This document shows, in pieces, positions 14,802 through 23,451 of a stretch of DNA of 64,000 nt. The position numbers and the translations under genes were made by a program. The stretch is from contig CP071032.1 in assembly GCA_017134815.1 (NCBI GenBank), positions 2,600,001-2,664,000 of the forward strand, written 5' to 3'. The notes below the pieces were generated by a model. The model did not search any database. It was not told the DNA's origin and saw only the letters and a list, made by a program, of their open reading frames with translations. Source of the DNA: Lentisphaerota bacterium (GTDB taxonomy: Bacteria; Verrucomicrobiota; Lentisphaeria; Victivallales; Victivallaceae). Each line of letters starts with the position of its first letter. Positions within the stretch are counted from its first letter, which is position 1.

Positions 14802-16802
14802 ATGTCCAAAACAGCCACTATTATAACCAGAATTAAGAAGCGCGACGGCCGTATTGTTGATTTTGATATTGACAGAATCAGCATTGCCGCCAGTAAAGCA
14901 TTGAGGGCCTCCGGTACCGCCAATGATAAATTGGCAAAAACAATCTGCAATGATGTTATAAAAGAACTTGAGGAACGCGGTTTTGGTCAGGATAATGTAC
15001 CGGATATCGAACTTGTCCAGGACCTGGTGGAAAGCTCTTTCATCAAGCGCGGCCTGAGTAAAGCAGCCAAATTGTATATCCTGTATCGTGCTCAGCATGA
15101 CAAAATGCGTGAAGGCAAAAAAATGATGATGGATGTCCAGGACCTGGTTGCATCCTATCTTGATCAGCAGGACTGGAGAGTCAATGAAAACTCCAATGCC
15201 GGTTACTCCTATGCCAGTTTGCTCAACCATGTCAGCGGCAGTGTGATTGCAAATTATACTTTGCAGAATATTTACCCGCAGGAAATTGCCGAGGCGCACA
15301 GCAGCGGAGATATTCACCTGCATGACCTTTCCTGCGGAATTGTCGGCTATTGTGCCGGCTGGAGCCTGCGGCAGCTGCTGCAGGAGGGATTCCGCGGTCG
15401 CGGCGGCCGGGCCAGTGCAGCGCCGGCAAAACACTTTGATACGGCTTTGGGCCAGATAGTGAACTTCCTGTCAACGCTGCAGACGGAGTGGGCCGGAGCT
15501 CAGGCGTTTAATTCATTTGATACACTGCTGGCGCCGTTTGTCCGTGAAGATAAGCTGAATTACCGTCAGATAAAACAGAATGTTCAGCAATTTGTATTTG
15601 GTTTAAATATAGCGAGCCGCTGGGGACAAACCCCTTTTACCAACCTGACTTTCGACTGGGTAGTACCGGATGACTTGAAAGACAACCCGGTAATTGTCGG
15701 CGGTAAGCTGCTTGAAGGCAAATACTATCGTGACTATCAGGAAGAAATGAACTTGATAAATCGCGCTTTCCTCGAAGTAATGAGCGAAGGCGACCGGGAT
15801 GGTAGAATTTTCACTTTCCCGATTCCGACTTATAATATCACTGATGACTTTGACTGGGAATCAGATAATGCTAAACTGCTGTTCGAAGTTACCGGAAAAT
15901 ATGGTCTGCCTTATTTTCAGAATTTCATCAAGAGTGACTTGAATCCGGGTGATGTGCGCAGCATGTGCTGCAGGCTGCAGATGGATATTCGTGAGTTGCG
16001 CAATAAGACCGGCGGACTTTTTGGTGCCGGTGAACAGACCGGTTCCATCGGCGTGGTTACAATTAATTTGCCGCGTATCGGCTATATTGCCAATAACGAG
16101 AAAGAATTTCTTGCCCGTCTTGACAACCTCATGACTCTGGGCATGGAGTCGCTGGAGATAAAGCGGAAGGTGGTGCAGCGTCACCTGGACGGAGACCTGC
16201 TGCCTTATACAAAGACTTATCTAGGAACTCTTAAGAATCACTTCAGCACAATTGGCCTGGTCGGCATGAATGAGGCCTGCCTCAACTTCCTCGGCTGTTC
16301 AATCTGCGATCAGGAAGGCAAGGAGTTTGCCGGACGGGTACTTGATTTCATGCGCAAAAGAATTCAGGATTTCCAGGAGGCAACCGATCACATTTATAAT
16401 CTTGAGGCAACCCCGGCGGAAGGCACCAGCTTCAGGCTGGCGCGTCTTGACCGGAAGCGTTTCCCGGATATTATCTGCGCCGGTGACACCAACCCATATT
16501 ATACAAACTCAACTCAGCTGCCGGTAGGCTATACCGATGATCTTTTCGAAGCGTTGGACCTGCAGGAACCGCTGCAGTCAAGGTATACCGGAGGGACTGT
16601 TTTTCACGCGTTTATCGGTGAAAAAATAGACGATGCACAGCAAGTGGCAGCGGTAGTTAAACGGGTGGCGGAAAACTACCGGATCCCGTATTTCACACTG
16701 ACACCGTCGTTCAGTATTTGTCCGGTACATGGGTATATTCCGGGTGAACACCAGGAATGTCCGTTGGAAGTTGAAGAAGGCGAAGAGCTCAAAGTAGTTT
16801 AA
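14802..16802 (+). CDS. nrdD: Class III ribonucleoside-triphosphate reductase, catalytic subunit lacking the glycyl radical domain
   Basis: The 666-aa protein reduces ribonucleotides to deoxyribonucleotides without oxygen. Residues 5-100 are an ATP-cone allosteric domain (IKKRDGRIVDFD). The barrel contains GDIHLHDLS, AGAQAFNSFDTL and the active-site cysteine region MCCRL (Cys389/Cys390). The C-terminal zinc region starts normally with CPVHGYIPGEHQECP (Cys640, His643, Cys653). The protein then diverges into a short acidic tail and stops. Intact NrdD continues directly with a CxxC partner cysteine and the glycyl radical loop; here those are encoded by a separate ORF at 17015. Two NrdR boxes precede the gene. 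No nrdG activase is in the window. Confidence 0.95.
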   Translation: MSKTATIITRIKKRDGRIVDFDIDRISIAASKALRASGTANDKLAKTICNDVIKELEERGFGQDNVPDIELVQDLVESSFIKRGLSKAAKLYILYRAQHDKMREGKKMMMDVQDLVASYLDQQDWRVNENSNAGYSYASLLNHVSGSVIANYTLQNIYPQEIAEAHSSGDIHLHDLSCGIVGYCAGWSLRQLLQEGFRGRGGRASAAPAKHFDTALGQIVNFLSTLQTEWAGAQAFNSFDTLLAPFVREDKLNYRQIKQNVQQFVFGLNIASRWGQTPFTNLTFDWVVPDDLKDNPVIVGGKLLEGKYYRDYQEEMNLINRAFLEVMSEGDRDGRIFTFPIPTYNITDDFDWESDNAKLLFEVTGKYGLPYFQNFIKSDLNPGDVRSMCCRLQMDIRELRNKTGGLFGAGEQTGSIGVVTINLPRIGYIANNEKEFLARLDNLMTLGMESLEIKRKVVQRHLDGDLLPYTKTYLGTLKNHFSTIGLVGMNEACLNFLGCSICDQEGKEFAGRVLDFMRKRIQDFQEATDHIYNLEATPAEGTSFRLARLDRKRFPDIICAGDTNPYYTNSTQLPVGYTDDLFEALDLQEPLQSRYTGGTVFHAFIGEKIDDAQQVAAVVKRVAENYRIPYFTLTPSFSICPVHGYIPGEHQECPLEVEEGEELKVV

Positions 16803-16910
16803 CTTTGAGATTACTGTCCTGTTGCGGCGGGATGGTCTGTTATTCACAGAAAATTATCAGTTGTTGTCTACTTTCCACTACCCCGGGAAAGGAACGAAAA
16901 GAAAACAATT

Positions 16911-16992
16911 GGAAGGTCTGAAGCATAAGTTGATGTTCATGGTTTTATGGGCCGTACAATGTTTGAACAGCAGCAAGTGCGATAAGCCTTCC
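16911..16992 (+). other. Possible structured RNA between the two nrdD parts
   Basis: GGAAGG at 16911-16916 is complementary to CCTTCC at 16987-16992 and encloses about 70 bases with an inner GTTCA/TGAAC pairing. A smaller hairpin (CTTTCC with GGAAAG) precedes it. The fold would end eight bases before the GAGGAGG of the downstream ORF, so it could influence its translation. It matches no riboswitch that I know. Confidence 0.35.
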
Positions 16993-17000
16993 ATAAAACA

Positions 17001-17007
17001 GAGGAGG
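17001..17007 (+). promoter_or_regulatory. Strong ribosome binding site of the separate glycyl radical ORF
   Basis: GAGGAGG lies seven bases before the ATG at 17015. This is one of the best Shine-Dalgarno sequences in the window and argues that the ORF is translated independently rather than by bypass from nrdD. Confidence 0.85.
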
Positions 17008-17014
17008 CATTGAT

Positions 17015-17167
17015 ATGTCTAAATGCGGAGCCAAAACAGAAGTTTACAGTCGGGTATGCGGTTATTTCAGACCGGTATCGAATTGGAACAAAGGCAAAAA
17101 AGAGGAATTCAAAGACAGGAAGACTTACGAACTGGAAACAGCTCAGTCCAAAGAAGCTGTGGCCTGA
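17015..17167 (+). CDS. Free-standing glycyl radical domain of class III ribonucleotide reductase
   Basis: This 50-aa ORF is the missing C-terminus of NrdD. It begins MSKCGAKTEVYSR, supplying the last zinc-knuckle cysteine (Cys4). It continues with RVCGYFRPV, whose Gly16 is the expected radical glycine, then NWNKGKKEEFKDRKTY, the conserved NrdD end. Together with the 666-aa protein the total (716 aa) equals a normal NrdD. The ORF has its own strong ribosome site, lies 212 bases after the nrdD stop and is followed by a strong terminator, so both parts are on one transcript. The layout recalls YfiD/GrcA, the spare glycyl domain for pyruvate formate-lyase. Here, however, the partner enzyme lacks its own copy. 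Confidence 0.9.
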   Translation: MSKCGAKTEVYSRVCGYFRPVSNWNKGKKEEFKDRKTYELETAQSKEAVA

Positions 17168-17193
17168 TCCGGTTATAAATCACAGATTACTTA

Positions 17194-17226
17194 CTCTTCT
17201 CCCGGTTCCGGGAGAAGAGTTTTTTT
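17194..17226 (+). terminator. Rho-independent terminator after the nrdD operon
   Basis: CTCTTCTCCCGG and CCGGGAGAAGAG form a stem of about 11-12 bp with a minimal loop, followed directly by a T6-type run. It closes the nrdD plus glycyl-domain transcript. Confidence 0.92.
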
Positions 17227-17536
17227 ATGCTCAGATTAGAAATGCCTAATTATTATTACATTTTTCATTTTCAGGGGTATTGATTTATCAGAAGCCGTCA
17301 TTTATAATAGGGTTTACTATCTGCTTAATATTAGTTATTTCTCAAAGTGAAATAATAAATGTCAAGTCGATGACAGCTAGACAAGAGGGTTCATAGAAGC
17401 ATATTTTACTTACAGGGATAAATATCATTTATTTATCAAAAGTATTACAAAAAGTATGTTTAATCCGTTGCGATTGTTTTTGTGCAGCTTAGTTGAATTA
17501 AAATAAAATGTATTCAAACTGGAGGAGTTTTTTAAG
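17227..17536. other. Intergenic region upstream of the GH31 gene
   Basis: This is AT-rich sequence with many stops in all frames. The ribosome site GGAGGAG at 17522-17528 belongs to the GH31 gene. I see no other feature. Confidence 0.5.
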
Positions 17537-19723
17537 ATGCAGGAAAATATTTTCAGGATCGGTCTGTTTTTGGTTCTTATGCTGCTTGGAGCGGCGGCAG
17601 CAGCCGGGTTCAATCAGATACAGAAATATAAGATGCATAAGGTCGAACTTGACGCGCAAATGATCGGGAACAGAATTTCCCGGTTTTTTCCGGCTGCAAT
17701 GCAGGAAAAAGATCTGCCTTATTCATTTGCACTGCAGAAGAAATTTTCAGCAGCAGGCCCGCTGCCTGACAACTGGCGGCTGTTTCCTGAAGTAAAAAGA
17801 TCAGCTAAAAAAATTATTGCTGAAGTAAAAATAGCTCGCAGTACTGATCTTTACGGCGGGGGAGAGGTGCTGGGACCTTTAAGGCGAAATGGAACAGTAA
17901 TTGATTTGTGGAATTCAAGTAACTTCAAATATGAAAAGTTTGCCGGTCGCCGTTTGTATCAGTCGCATCCGTGGGTGATGGGAGTCAGAAAGGATGGTTC
18001 GGCCTTTGGCATTTTATTTGACACTACATGGCTTTCAAGGCTTGATCTCAGGCAGCCGGGGATGATTAAATTCACTGCTGCAGGTGAAAATTTTCCAATC
18101 TATATAATTGACCGCAAAAGTCCTCAGGCAGTAATGCGTGGGCTGGCAGAGCTGACTGGCACTATGGAACTGCCGCCGCTCTGGGCTCTGGGATTTCAGC
18201 AATGCCGATACTCATACGCCCCGGCACAGAAAGTAAAAGCGATTGCCAGTAAGTTCAGAAACAAAAAGATTCCCTGTGATGTAATCTGGATGGATATTGA
18301 TTATATGGACGGGTACCGTATTTTCACCTTTGATCCAAAAGGTTTTTCACACCCTGAAAAACTCAGTGCTTATTTGCATGAACACGGTTTTCGTGGTGTC
18401 TGGATGATAGACCCGGGAGTTAAAATAGACCCGGATTACAGGATTTTTCAGGAAGGAACAGTGAAGGATTTATGGGTCAAGGATAAAAACGGTCAGACTT
18501 TTATGGGGGATGTCTGGCCCGGCAAGTGTGTTTTCCCTGATTTTACCATGCTAGAAACCCGCAAATGGTGGAGTGGGCTCTATAAAGATTTCATTTCTCA
18601 CAATGATATAGATGGTGTCTGGAATGATATGAACGAGCCTGAAGTTTTTGACGGTCCTGAGGGATCGATGCCTGGAAGCAACTGGCACCGCGGCGGTGAA
18701 TGGCTGCCGGCGGGACCGCATTTGAAGTACCATAACGTTTATGGTATGCTGATGGTTAAATCCTCGCGCTCCGGTTTGCTTAAAGTGCAGCCGAAGAAAC
18801 GACCGTTTATTTTGAGCAGGTCCAATTTTATTGGCGGGCAGCGTTATGCGGCCTGCTGGACAGGAGATAATTCTTCGAACTGGAACGACTTGAAAGTGTC
18901 AGTCCCAATGAGTTTGACTCTGGGCCTTTCCGGCCAGCCTTTCAGCGGTCCCGACATTGGCGGTTTTGACGGAACTGCAACACCAGAACTCTGGGGAAAC
19001 TGGATTGCACTTGGTGCTTTTTATCCTTTTTCCAGAGCACATGCTGAAAAAAAATCTCCTGCGAAAGAGCCATGGTCCTTTGGCAAAAATATAGAAAACG
19101 TCGCCCGGACTGCAATTGAGTGCCGCTATCGTTTGCTGCCCTATATCTACACCCTTTTTCAGGAAGCGTCGCAAACTGGAATGCCGGTTATGCGCCCGGT
19201 ATTTTTTGCGGATAAAAATGATTTGAAGCTGCGAAGCGAACAGGAGGCTTTTCTGTTGGGCAAAGATTTGCTGATAATCCCCAAATGGAGCAGGAAACCG
19301 GCTTTGCCCAAAGGTATCTGGCGCAAAGTCCACCTGCTGCCGGGAAAACGGGAACATGACGGATATCAGTGTTCTCTGAAAGTCCGGGGCGGGGCAATTC
19401 TCCCGCTGGGCAGAGTCGTACAGCATACTGGTCGCAAAATGTATTCAAAATTGACTATGCTGGTTGTTTTTGATAAAAACGGCAAGGCAGAGGGAAAACT
19501 CTATGAAGATGCCGGTAACGGCTTTGGCTATCGCAAGGGCGAGTTTCTGCTTTCTACCTACCGGGCAAAAATAAAAAACGGCAGCCTGGTATTCTATCTA
19601 AAAGGTTTTGAAGGCAGTATGAAACGTCCGCTTCGTGATATCGAGGTAATTGCCTATGCAGGCGATCGCGTTTTCAAAGGAAAAGGAATTGACGGTAAGG
19701 TTATAGAATTGAACCATAATTAA
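17537..19723 (+). CDS. Glycoside hydrolase family 31 (alpha-glucosidase/alpha-xylosidase type), membrane-anchored or secreted
   Basis: The 728-aa protein starts with a hydrophobic segment (residues 8-27, GLFLVLMLLGAAAAAG) that is either a signal peptide or an N-terminal anchor, so the enzyme faces the periplasm or exterior. The barrel has WALGFQQCRYSY, DVIWMDIDYMDGYRIFTFD and the nucleophile Asp364 in GVWNDMNEP. The acid/base is Asp444 in WTGDNSSNW, followed by GLSGQPFSGPDIGGFDG. These are GH31 hallmarks; aspartates and MNEP fit alpha-glucosidase activity on malto-oligosaccharides, though alpha-xylosidase or transferase activity is possible. The next gene encodes a beta-amylase, which favours a starch or glycogen pathway. 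Confidence 0.92.
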   Translation: MQENIFRIGLFLVLMLLGAAAAAGFNQIQKYKMHKVELDAQMIGNRISRFFPAAMQEKDLPYSFALQKKFSAAGPLPDNWRLFPEVKRSAKKIIAEVKIARSTDLYGGGEVLGPLRRNGTVIDLWNSSNFKYEKFAGRRLYQSHPWVMGVRKDGSAFGILFDTTWLSRLDLRQPGMIKFTAAGENFPIYIIDRKSPQAVMRGLAELTGTMELPPLWALGFQQCRYSYAPAQKVKAIASKFRNKKIPCDVIWMDIDYMDGYRIFTFDPKGFSHPEKLSAYLHEHGFRGVWMIDPGVKIDPDYRIFQEGTVKDLWVKDKNGQTFMGDVWPGKCVFPDFTMLETRKWWSGLYKDFISHNDIDGVWNDMNEPEVFDGPEGSMPGSNWHRGGEWLPAGPHLKYHNVYGMLMVKSSRSGLLKVQPKKRPFILSRSNFIGGQRYAACWTGDNSSNWNDLKVSVPMSLTLGLSGQPFSGPDIGGFDGTATPELWGNWIALGAFYPFSRAHAEKKSPAKEPWSFGKNIENVARTAIECRYRLLPYIYTLFQEASQTGMPVMRPVFFADKNDLKLRSEQEAFLLGKDLLIIPKWSRKPALPKGIWRKVHLLPGKREHDGYQCSLKVRGGAILPLGRVVQHTGRKMYSKLTMLVVFDKNGKAEGKLYEDAGNGFGYRKGEFLLSTYRAKIKNGSLVFYLKGFEGSMKRPLRDIEVIAYAGDRVFKGKGIDGKVIELNHN

Positions 19724-19757
19724 CAGATTTCTGATCAAGCCAAAGGAGGGCCGGCTG

Positions 19758-21329
19758 ATGAAATTATGTGTGATGGCTCCGCTGTTGATGCAAAATGATC
19801 GTGACTGGATGCTCTTTGTAAATTCTCTCAGGACACTGCAACAAGCGATTGCGCTAAAGGTTCGCCGTCCTGGTTCTGTTTCTTTGGGAGTATCAAGCGA
19901 TGTCTGGTGGGGGCTTGTCCAGAGAAGCAATGCCAATGAATGGAACTGGGCATATTATGATCGTCTGGCTTGGACGTTGTTCTGTCTTAATCGTGAAAGA
20001 CCGAACTTACCTGAGTTGCATTGGGCTCCGATAATGTCTTTTCATCAGTGTGGTGGAAATGTCGGGGATTCCGTCAATATTCCGATTCCTGGCTGGGCAG
20101 TTAAAAACCGCGAATACGTCAGCGAGAAAGGTAATGCGTGCCGTGAATATGTCAGCCTCTGGCATGATGAGGCCGTAATTCCATATTATAAAAAGTTTAT
20201 AAACGCATTTGCCAGAAGATACTCAGGTGCATTTTTATCTATGCATAACAATCAAAACTGCCGTGCCCCCGAAATATGCGAGCTCAATATCAGTTGCGGT
20301 CCGGCTGGTGAACTAAGGTTTCCCTCTTATAATTCACATGACAGATGGGCGTATCCACATTATGGCTTCGGGCAAGGCGGCAGTTATGACGCGTGGCTCG
20401 ATTATGAAGCATATTTGTGGAGGAGGTACTCAGGACGCCCGTATTACGGGCCGCGGCAGAGCAGTGCTGGATTGATGTCCGATTCAAGATACTATACATC
20501 TGACGAGGGAAGAGACTTTTTTGAATGGTACAATCACGCCTTGATAAAACATGGTCAGCGTATGATTCAAGCCGGCCTGGACGGTCTGGACGGCACTCCG
20601 CTTTTCAAAGTGAGGATTGGAGTAAAGATCCCTGGCATCCATTGGAATTCGGCTTCGAACCGGGCCAGACCGCGCTCCGGTGAGGTGCTGGCTGGTTTGA
20701 TTGATCCCTCCTGTTCCAGTATGGAATATGGGCAGCCGTATCTGACAGACGGTTACTTGAAAATGTTGTGGGCCCTGGTACGGCCGCAGGATATGAAGTT
20801 GTCCTATAGAGCCAGTTCCGGGCGCAGTCACTCCATAGGTCGCGGCGGCCGGGAGCCCAATGATCTTTATCTTGAAGGCGGTTATAAGTTGCCGGTAATG
20901 GCAGGTGCTGGAAGGCGGGAAAAACTCGATTTGACCATCCATTTTACCTGTGCTGAAATGCCGGAACAGGTCAGATCAGAAAAGCTGCCTTATAATCCTG
21001 AACTGGAACCGTGGAATAAACACGAACCTGCTGGCTGGGGAAAAATGGTTGTCGATCCGTTTTCCAGGCCGCAGGCCCTGGTTACTCATGTTGCCTGGTG
21101 TGGTAATATGCTTCCTGAAGGGGATGGCCTGGAGCTGGGGATTGAGAATGCTCTGGCGCATTTTCCGAGACACTACTGGAATAACATATTCAAGGCAGTG
21201 TCCAAAGAGAACTATGGCAAGACTTTTTATGAAGGGAAAACCGGTATTCCATACCAAAATATAAATATTCTCAGGTTGGACACGGCAGCGGAAAACAGCG
21301 ACTTATTTGCAAGCCTTATCAAAATATGA
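19758..21329 (+). CDS. Beta-amylase (glycoside hydrolase family 14)
   Basis: The 523-aa protein carries GH14 signatures in order: DVWWGLVQ, MSFHQCGGNVGD with the flexible-loop glycines, VNIPIPGWA, GPAGELRFPS with catalytic acid Glu185, GIHW, and FTCAEM with Glu400 in the place of the catalytic base. The family releases beta-maltose from the non-reducing ends of alpha-1,4-glucans. The usual GEFQCYD block is altered to GFGQGGSYDAW, so substrate handling may differ. No signal peptide is evident, which suggests cytoplasmic action unless export is unconventional. An AAGGAGG site precedes the ATG. It lies 34 bases after the GH31 gene, suggesting one operon. Bacterial GH14 enzymes are uncommon. Confidence 0.9.
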   Translation: MKLCVMAPLLMQNDRDWMLFVNSLRTLQQAIALKVRRPGSVSLGVSSDVWWGLVQRSNANEWNWAYYDRLAWTLFCLNRERPNLPELHWAPIMSFHQCGGNVGDSVNIPIPGWAVKNREYVSEKGNACREYVSLWHDEAVIPYYKKFINAFARRYSGAFLSMHNNQNCRAPEICELNISCGPAGELRFPSYNSHDRWAYPHYGFGQGGSYDAWLDYEAYLWRRYSGRPYYGPRQSSAGLMSDSRYYTSDEGRDFFEWYNHALIKHGQRMIQAGLDGLDGTPLFKVRIGVKIPGIHWNSASNRARPRSGEVLAGLIDPSCSSMEYGQPYLTDGYLKMLWALVRPQDMKLSYRASSGRSHSIGRGGREPNDLYLEGGYKLPVMAGAGRREKLDLTIHFTCAEMPEQVRSEKLPYNPELEPWNKHEPAGWGKMVVDPFSRPQALVTHVAWCGNMLPEGDGLELGIENALAHFPRHYWNNIFKAVSKENYGKTFYEGKTGIPYQNINILRLDTAAENSDLFASLIKI

Positions 21330-21491
21330 TTATTACCTGGGCAGACTTAAGTTTTCCTGACAGCCATGCTTATCAGGCCGAGTTTTGACTCTATAACAAA
21401 AAAAAATCCTAATGTGTTTTGCAAGACGGTTTTTTGCTGGTAGATTACAGCTTGATAATCAGTTAATAATAACAATAAAACATTTAAGATT

Positions 21492-22898
21492 ATGACTTTG
21501 AAGTTTTTTAACACACTTGACCGTAAGCTGGAAGAGTTTAAGCCGCTGCATAATAATGAAGTCCGTATGTATACCTGTGGGCCTACGGTTTACAACTTTG
21601 CCCATATCGGAAATTTCCGGGCATACATGTTTGAAGATTTACTGCGCCGGACTTTTAAATATTTCGGCTATAAAGTAACTCAGGTAATGAACCTGACTGA
21701 TGTTGACGACAAGACTATCCGTGATTCCCAGGCTGCCGGGATGAGCCTCGAAAACTTTACCGGGCAGTATAAGCAAGCCTTCTTTGAGGATCTGGAGACT
21801 TTGAATATCGATCCAGCGGAATTTTATCCTGCCGCCACTGATCATATTGCCGAAATGATTGAATTAATCCAGGTGCTGGTTGATAAAGGGTACGGTTATC
21901 AGGCTGAAGACGGTTCTGTTTACTATCGTATTTCCAAATTTCCTGAGTATGGCAAGCTGGCAAAAATAGATATGGAAAATCAGCGTGCCGGCGTAAGGGT
22001 AAAAACTGATGAATACGCCAAGGACTCCGTTGCTGACTTTGCACTCTGGAAAGCCTGGGATCAAAATGACGGGGATGTCTGTTGGGAGAGCCCCTGGGGA
22101 AAAGGCAGGCCGGGCTGGCATATTGAATGCAGTGCAATGGCTATGAAATATCTCGGAAAAACTTTTGATATGCATACCGGGGGCATTGATAATATGTTTC
22201 CGCATCATGAGGACGAGATAGCTCAGAGCGAAGCCGCCAACGGATGCAGATATGTAAACTACTGGCTGCACTGTGCGCACCTTATTGTAAACGGGGATAA
22301 GATGTCCAAGTCTGCGGGTAATTTTTATACCTTGCGTGACTGTGAGAAAAAGGGGTACAGCGGACAGGCACTGCGCTGGGTATTACTGGGGGCACATTAC
22401 CGCAAGAAACTTAACTTTACTTTTGAAGCCTGTGATCAGGCCGAAGCCGCGTTGAAAAAGTTTTCTGACCTGTTTGTCCGCCTGAAAAGCGTAAGTATCG
22501 AAGGTAACGGAGCTGAAGCGGAAACAATTGTTCAGGCGGCAAGAAGCAGTTTCAAAGCCGCTTTGGGAGATGACCTGAATATTTCAGAGGCACTGGCTGC
22601 GGTATATGGCTTGCAGCACGAAGTCAACAAGCTTATGGATGCCGGCAAACTTTCATCCAAAGGAGCTCAGGCAGTACTTGAACAGTTCAGGGATTTCGAC
22701 CGGGTATTCGCTTTATTTAATGTTGACGAAGCCGTAAAAGAGGATATTCCCGATGCCATACTTGAAATGGCCAGGAAGCGCTTTGACGCCCGTAAAAACA
22801 AGGACTTCGCTACCGCTGATGCCATGCGGGACCAGTTAAAAGAAGCCGGCTGGACAGTAGAGGATGCTGCTGACGGCTTCAGGGTAAAACCACTATAA
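21492..22898 (+). CDS. cysS: Cysteinyl-tRNA synthetase
   Basis: The 468-aa class I synthetase charges tRNA-Cys. Visible signatures are YTCGPTVYNFAHIGNFR (zinc cysteine and the HIGH-equivalent HIGN), NLTDVDDKTI, HPGG-type GRPGWHIECSAM, HTGGIDNMFPHHEDE and the KMSKS loop (GDKMSKSAGN). Length is standard. No clear Shine-Dalgarno sequence precedes the ATG. The gene stands alone between the glycoside hydrolases and a terminator. No serine or other anomaly at the zinc or catalytic positions is seen. Confidence 0.97.
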   Translation: MTLKFFNTLDRKLEEFKPLHNNEVRMYTCGPTVYNFAHIGNFRAYMFEDLLRRTFKYFGYKVTQVMNLTDVDDKTIRDSQAAGMSLENFTGQYKQAFFEDLETLNIDPAEFYPAATDHIAEMIELIQVLVDKGYGYQAEDGSVYYRISKFPEYGKLAKIDMENQRAGVRVKTDEYAKDSVADFALWKAWDQNDGDVCWESPWGKGRPGWHIECSAMAMKYLGKTFDMHTGGIDNMFPHHEDEIAQSEAANGCRYVNYWLHCAHLIVNGDKMSKSAGNFYTLRDCEKKGYSGQALRWVLLGAHYRKKLNFTFEACDQAEAALKKFSDLFVRLKSVSIEGNGAEAETIVQAARSSFKAALGDDLNISEALAAVYGLQHEVNKLMDAGKLSSKGAQAVLEQFRDFDRVFALFNVDEAVKEDIPDAILEMARKRFDARKNKDFATADAMRDQLKEAGWTVEDAADGFRVKPL

Positions 22899-22912
22899 AT
22901 AGACAACTATTC

Positions 22913-22940
22913 AGCGGCGATTTATCGCCGCTTTTTTTTA
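22913..22940 (+). terminator. Rho-independent terminator of cysS
   Basis: AGCGGCGA pairs with TCGCCGCT around a TTTA loop, followed by a T8 run. Confidence 0.9.
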
Positions 22941-22947
22941 TACATAT

Positions 22948-22973
22948 AAAGAAAAACCCCGCGACTGCGGGGT
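22948..22973 (-). terminator. Terminator of the STAS/anti-sigma cluster
   Basis: Read on the minus strand, ACCCCGC and GCGGGGT form a 7-bp stem with an AGTC loop followed by TTTTTC. It lies just beyond the stop of the last STAS gene. Confidence 0.75.
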
Positions 22974-22994
22974 GAAAATAACAAGAAAAATAAG

Positions 22995-23333
22995 TCAGCT
23001 TTTGAGGAAAGCTGTTGCATCTGGGGCATTATCAAAAATTTTGAAGATTGAGGAGAAGCCGCTGATTTCAAAAACTTCTTTTACGTTAGGAGTAAGAGCG
23101 CACAGTACTACTTTTCCCCCGTTTTGCTGGATACGTTTGGCGACAACCAGAAGCACTCTGAGCCCGGCACTGCTGATGTAGTCCAGTTCCGAAAGTTCTA
23201 TCAGCAATCGATCATGTCCGGCATCAAGTGCCTTGCCGAATTCTTTATCGGCTTCAACTGCCGAAACTGCATCCAAACGGCCGGCTATTGCCATTTCCAC
23301 CACGCCATTTTGTTCTTGCTGAGTTATGTTCAT
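22995..23333 (-). CDS. STAS-domain anti-sigma factor antagonist
   Basis: The 112-aa protein is a single STAS domain of the SpoIIAA/RsbV type. The phosphorylatable serine lies in DYISSAGLRVLL, preceded by AGRLDAVSAVE. Dephosphorylated STAS proteins capture RsbW-type kinases and release sigma factors or other targets. The RsbW-like gene is immediately upstream and a second STAS protein lies beyond it, so the three probably form one partner-switching module. The target is unknown. Confidence 0.88.
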   Translation of the reverse strand: MNITQQEQNGVVEMAIAGRLDAVSAVEADKEFGKALDAGHDRLLIELSELDYISSAGLRVLLVVAKRIQQNGGKVVLCALTPNVKEVFEISGFSSIFKIFDNAPDATAFLKS

Positions 23334-23451
23334 TTTTTCTAGCTCTCTATATTTTTCTTTCTAAATATTCCTCAATGGTATCCAGTCACCCTGAACATAA
23401 AAATAACCCCCTAAAAACAAAATGCAAAGATTTTTTATGAAAAGGGACACA

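Noticed and set aside
14532-15434. 300-codon ORF on the minus strand across the nrdD start
   Set aside because: It runs antisense to strongly conserved NrdD coding sequence and the NrdR boxes and has no recognisable product.
16911-16993. tRNA-like fold with a 7-bp acceptor in the same spacer
   Set aside because: No T-arm GTTCGA element lies next to the 3' acceptor strand and no anticodon stem can be drawn.
16822-17013. 63-codon ORF in the spacer between the nrdD parts
   Set aside because: It starts with TTG, lies in another frame, overlaps the ribosome site of the real 50-aa ORF and shows no motif.
16764-17016. Group I intron, intein or known riboswitch in the nrdD spacer
   Set aside because: I could not find P/Q/R/S core elements, intein block residues or the conserved core of cobalamin or other riboswitches; a strong Shine-Dalgarno before the second ORF favours independent translation.
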